Shown here one piece after another: positions 4,643 through 5,298 of a stretch of 5,298 nucleotides of DNA. Source of the DNA: Candidatus Thiodiazotropha sp. (ex Gloverina cf. vestifex) (GTDB lineage: Bacteria > Pseudomonadota > Gammaproteobacteria > Chromatiales > Chromatiaceae); NCBI GenBank assembly GCA_025656435.1, contig JAHXHT010000166.1, positions 1-5,298 on the forward strand, written 5' to 3'. A program made the translations under genes and the position numbers. Below the pieces are notes generated by a model. That model was not told where the DNA came from. It searched no databases and was given only the letters and a program-made list of their open reading frames with translations. The first letter of the stretch is position 1. Each line of letters starts with the position of its first letter.

Positions 4643-5260
4643 GTGGGGCAGTGGAATGAAGATTTAATACCTTTAGAGCAGGCGGGCACGCTGGATGGGC
4701 TTTTCTATCAGCGGGTCAAGCGCACGCCTGACGGTATTGCCTACCGTAACTATGATCGCGAGCACAAGCAGTGGTATGAGCTGACTTGGGGCGATATGGA
4801 GCGACAGGTTGCATGCTGGCGGCAGGCCCTCTCTGGAGAAGCCCTTGAGTCTGGTGATCGGGTGGCGATTCTGTTGAGAAACTGCCCCGAGTGGGTGATG
4901 TTCGATCAAGCAGCGCTATCCCTGGGGCTGGTCGTGGTGCCGCTGTATACCGATGATCGGGCGGAGGCTATCGCCTATATTTTGCGGGATGCCGCAGTCA
5001 AGTTGCTGCTGGTACAGGACACAGGGCGCTGGAATCGCATGCAGGAGGCAGTGAGTGATCTGCCCAGTCTGCAGCGGGTCGTGGTACTGGAAAGTAAAAC
5101 CCCCCTGAAACCCGGAGATGAAGATGTAGTCAGAGAGGCGAAGCGCTGGTTGCCCGCCAAGGGAGAGCCTCTGGTACAACGTAGAGCCGATCCGAATAGT
5201 CTGGCATCCATCGCTGATCGCCATGGAAGGCTGAAAGCCGAGGCGATTAGTCCCCGATAG
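4643..5260 (+). pseudogene. N-terminal fragment of AMP-dependent (long-chain) acyl-CoA ligase, truncated
   Basis: Residues 1-190 match the N-terminal part of large acyl-CoA ligases (usually about 600 residues), which activate fatty acids through an acyl-adenylate at the membrane or in the cytosol. Visible family features are TLDGLFYQRVKRTPDGIAYR (16-35), LTWGDMERQV (48-57), GDRVAILLRNCPEWVMFDQA (71-90), LGLVVVPLYTDD (94-105) and the approach to the P-loop, DPNSLASI (183-190). In intact proteins this last segment runs straight into VYTSGTTGRPKG, the adenylate-binding loop. Here it becomes ADRHGRLKAEAISPR and stops at TAG 5258-5260, so the catalytic core is missing. The break falls near base 5213, where a strong hairpin begins. 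Insertion of an element, or a join of unrelated sequence, explains this better than a point frameshift, because neither other frame downstream restores the motif. The stub cannot be an active ligase. Confidence 0.82.
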
Positions 5261-5298
5261 GCGTAGGCGCGGTTGTATGGCCGTAATTGCGACCGTTA
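5214..5298 (+). other. Unidentified structured sequence at right edge
   Basis: The sequence replacing the ligase core starts with a nested stem: CTGATCGCC (5214-5222) pairs with GGCGATTAG (5242-5250) allowing one G·U, and encloses GGCT (5229-5232) / AGCC (5236-5239). None of the three plus-strand frames gives a recognisable protein. One minus-strand frame stays open (RPYNRAYAYRGLIASAFSLP) but I cannot assign it. It carries TGAAAG, AGTCCCC, GCCGTAAT and CGACCG in the same order as the left edge read outwards. It could be the end of a mobile element, an intron-like RNA or an assembly repeat; I cannot decide. Confidence 0.4.

Noticed and set aside
5201..5298. Group II intron 5' end in the acyl-CoA ligase
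   Set aside because: No GUGYG-type 5' end is found at the break, and no domain V or reverse transcriptase is visible; the sequence is kept as unidentified.

Overview
The window reads as chromosomal DNA of a gammaproteobacterium. It has moderately high GC, and its genes match gammaproteobacterial families: a YmdB-type macrodomain hydrolase, the order thiS-thiG-trmB, a FetAB-type ABC transporter, and a large acyl-CoA ligase of the long-chain (FAA1-like) type. A sulfur-oxidising or related environmental lineage would fit, but the sequence does not prove it.

Layout. The left edge (1-190) holds the start of a small minus-strand gene resembling DUF3301. Its protein stops looking like the family after about 36-38 residues, where a strongly folded sequence begins. 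A macrodomain gene (219-740, +) diverges from it. A 77-residue two-helix membrane protein (790-1023, +) follows, then a short convergent spacer with a perfect 10-bp-arm palindrome. From 4509 down to 1195 the minus strand carries one apparent transcription unit: thiS, thiG, trmB, fetA, fetB. Its last four genes are joined by overlaps of 4, 1 and 10 nt. The only gap in the unit, between thiS and thiG, holds a 165-bp element with 20-bp near-perfect terminal inverted repeats and a foldback interior, a probable non-autonomous transposon (MITE). After a 133-bp divergent spacer comes the N-terminal part of an acyl-CoA ligase (4643-5260, +). It loses homology just before the expected adenylate-binding P-loop and soon reaches a stop.

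How the genes work together. ThiS carries the sulfur and ThiG forms the thiazole ring of thiamine. TrmB makes m7G46 in tRNA. FetAB is the E. coli-type iron-export ABC pair, assigned here by sequence resemblance. The unit therefore joins a cofactor pathway, tRNA modification and probable metal homeostasis; the coupling looks positional rather than one pathway.

Most notable points: the MITE inside the thiamine pair; a trmB whose conserved N-terminus can only be made from a non-canonical start, best a CTG in a CTGA overlap with thiG; an ABC ATPase lacking the Q-loop glutamine; and two outer edges that each interrupt a gene and share four short motifs in the same outward-facing order. No CRISPR array, RNA gene or TPP riboswitch was seen.
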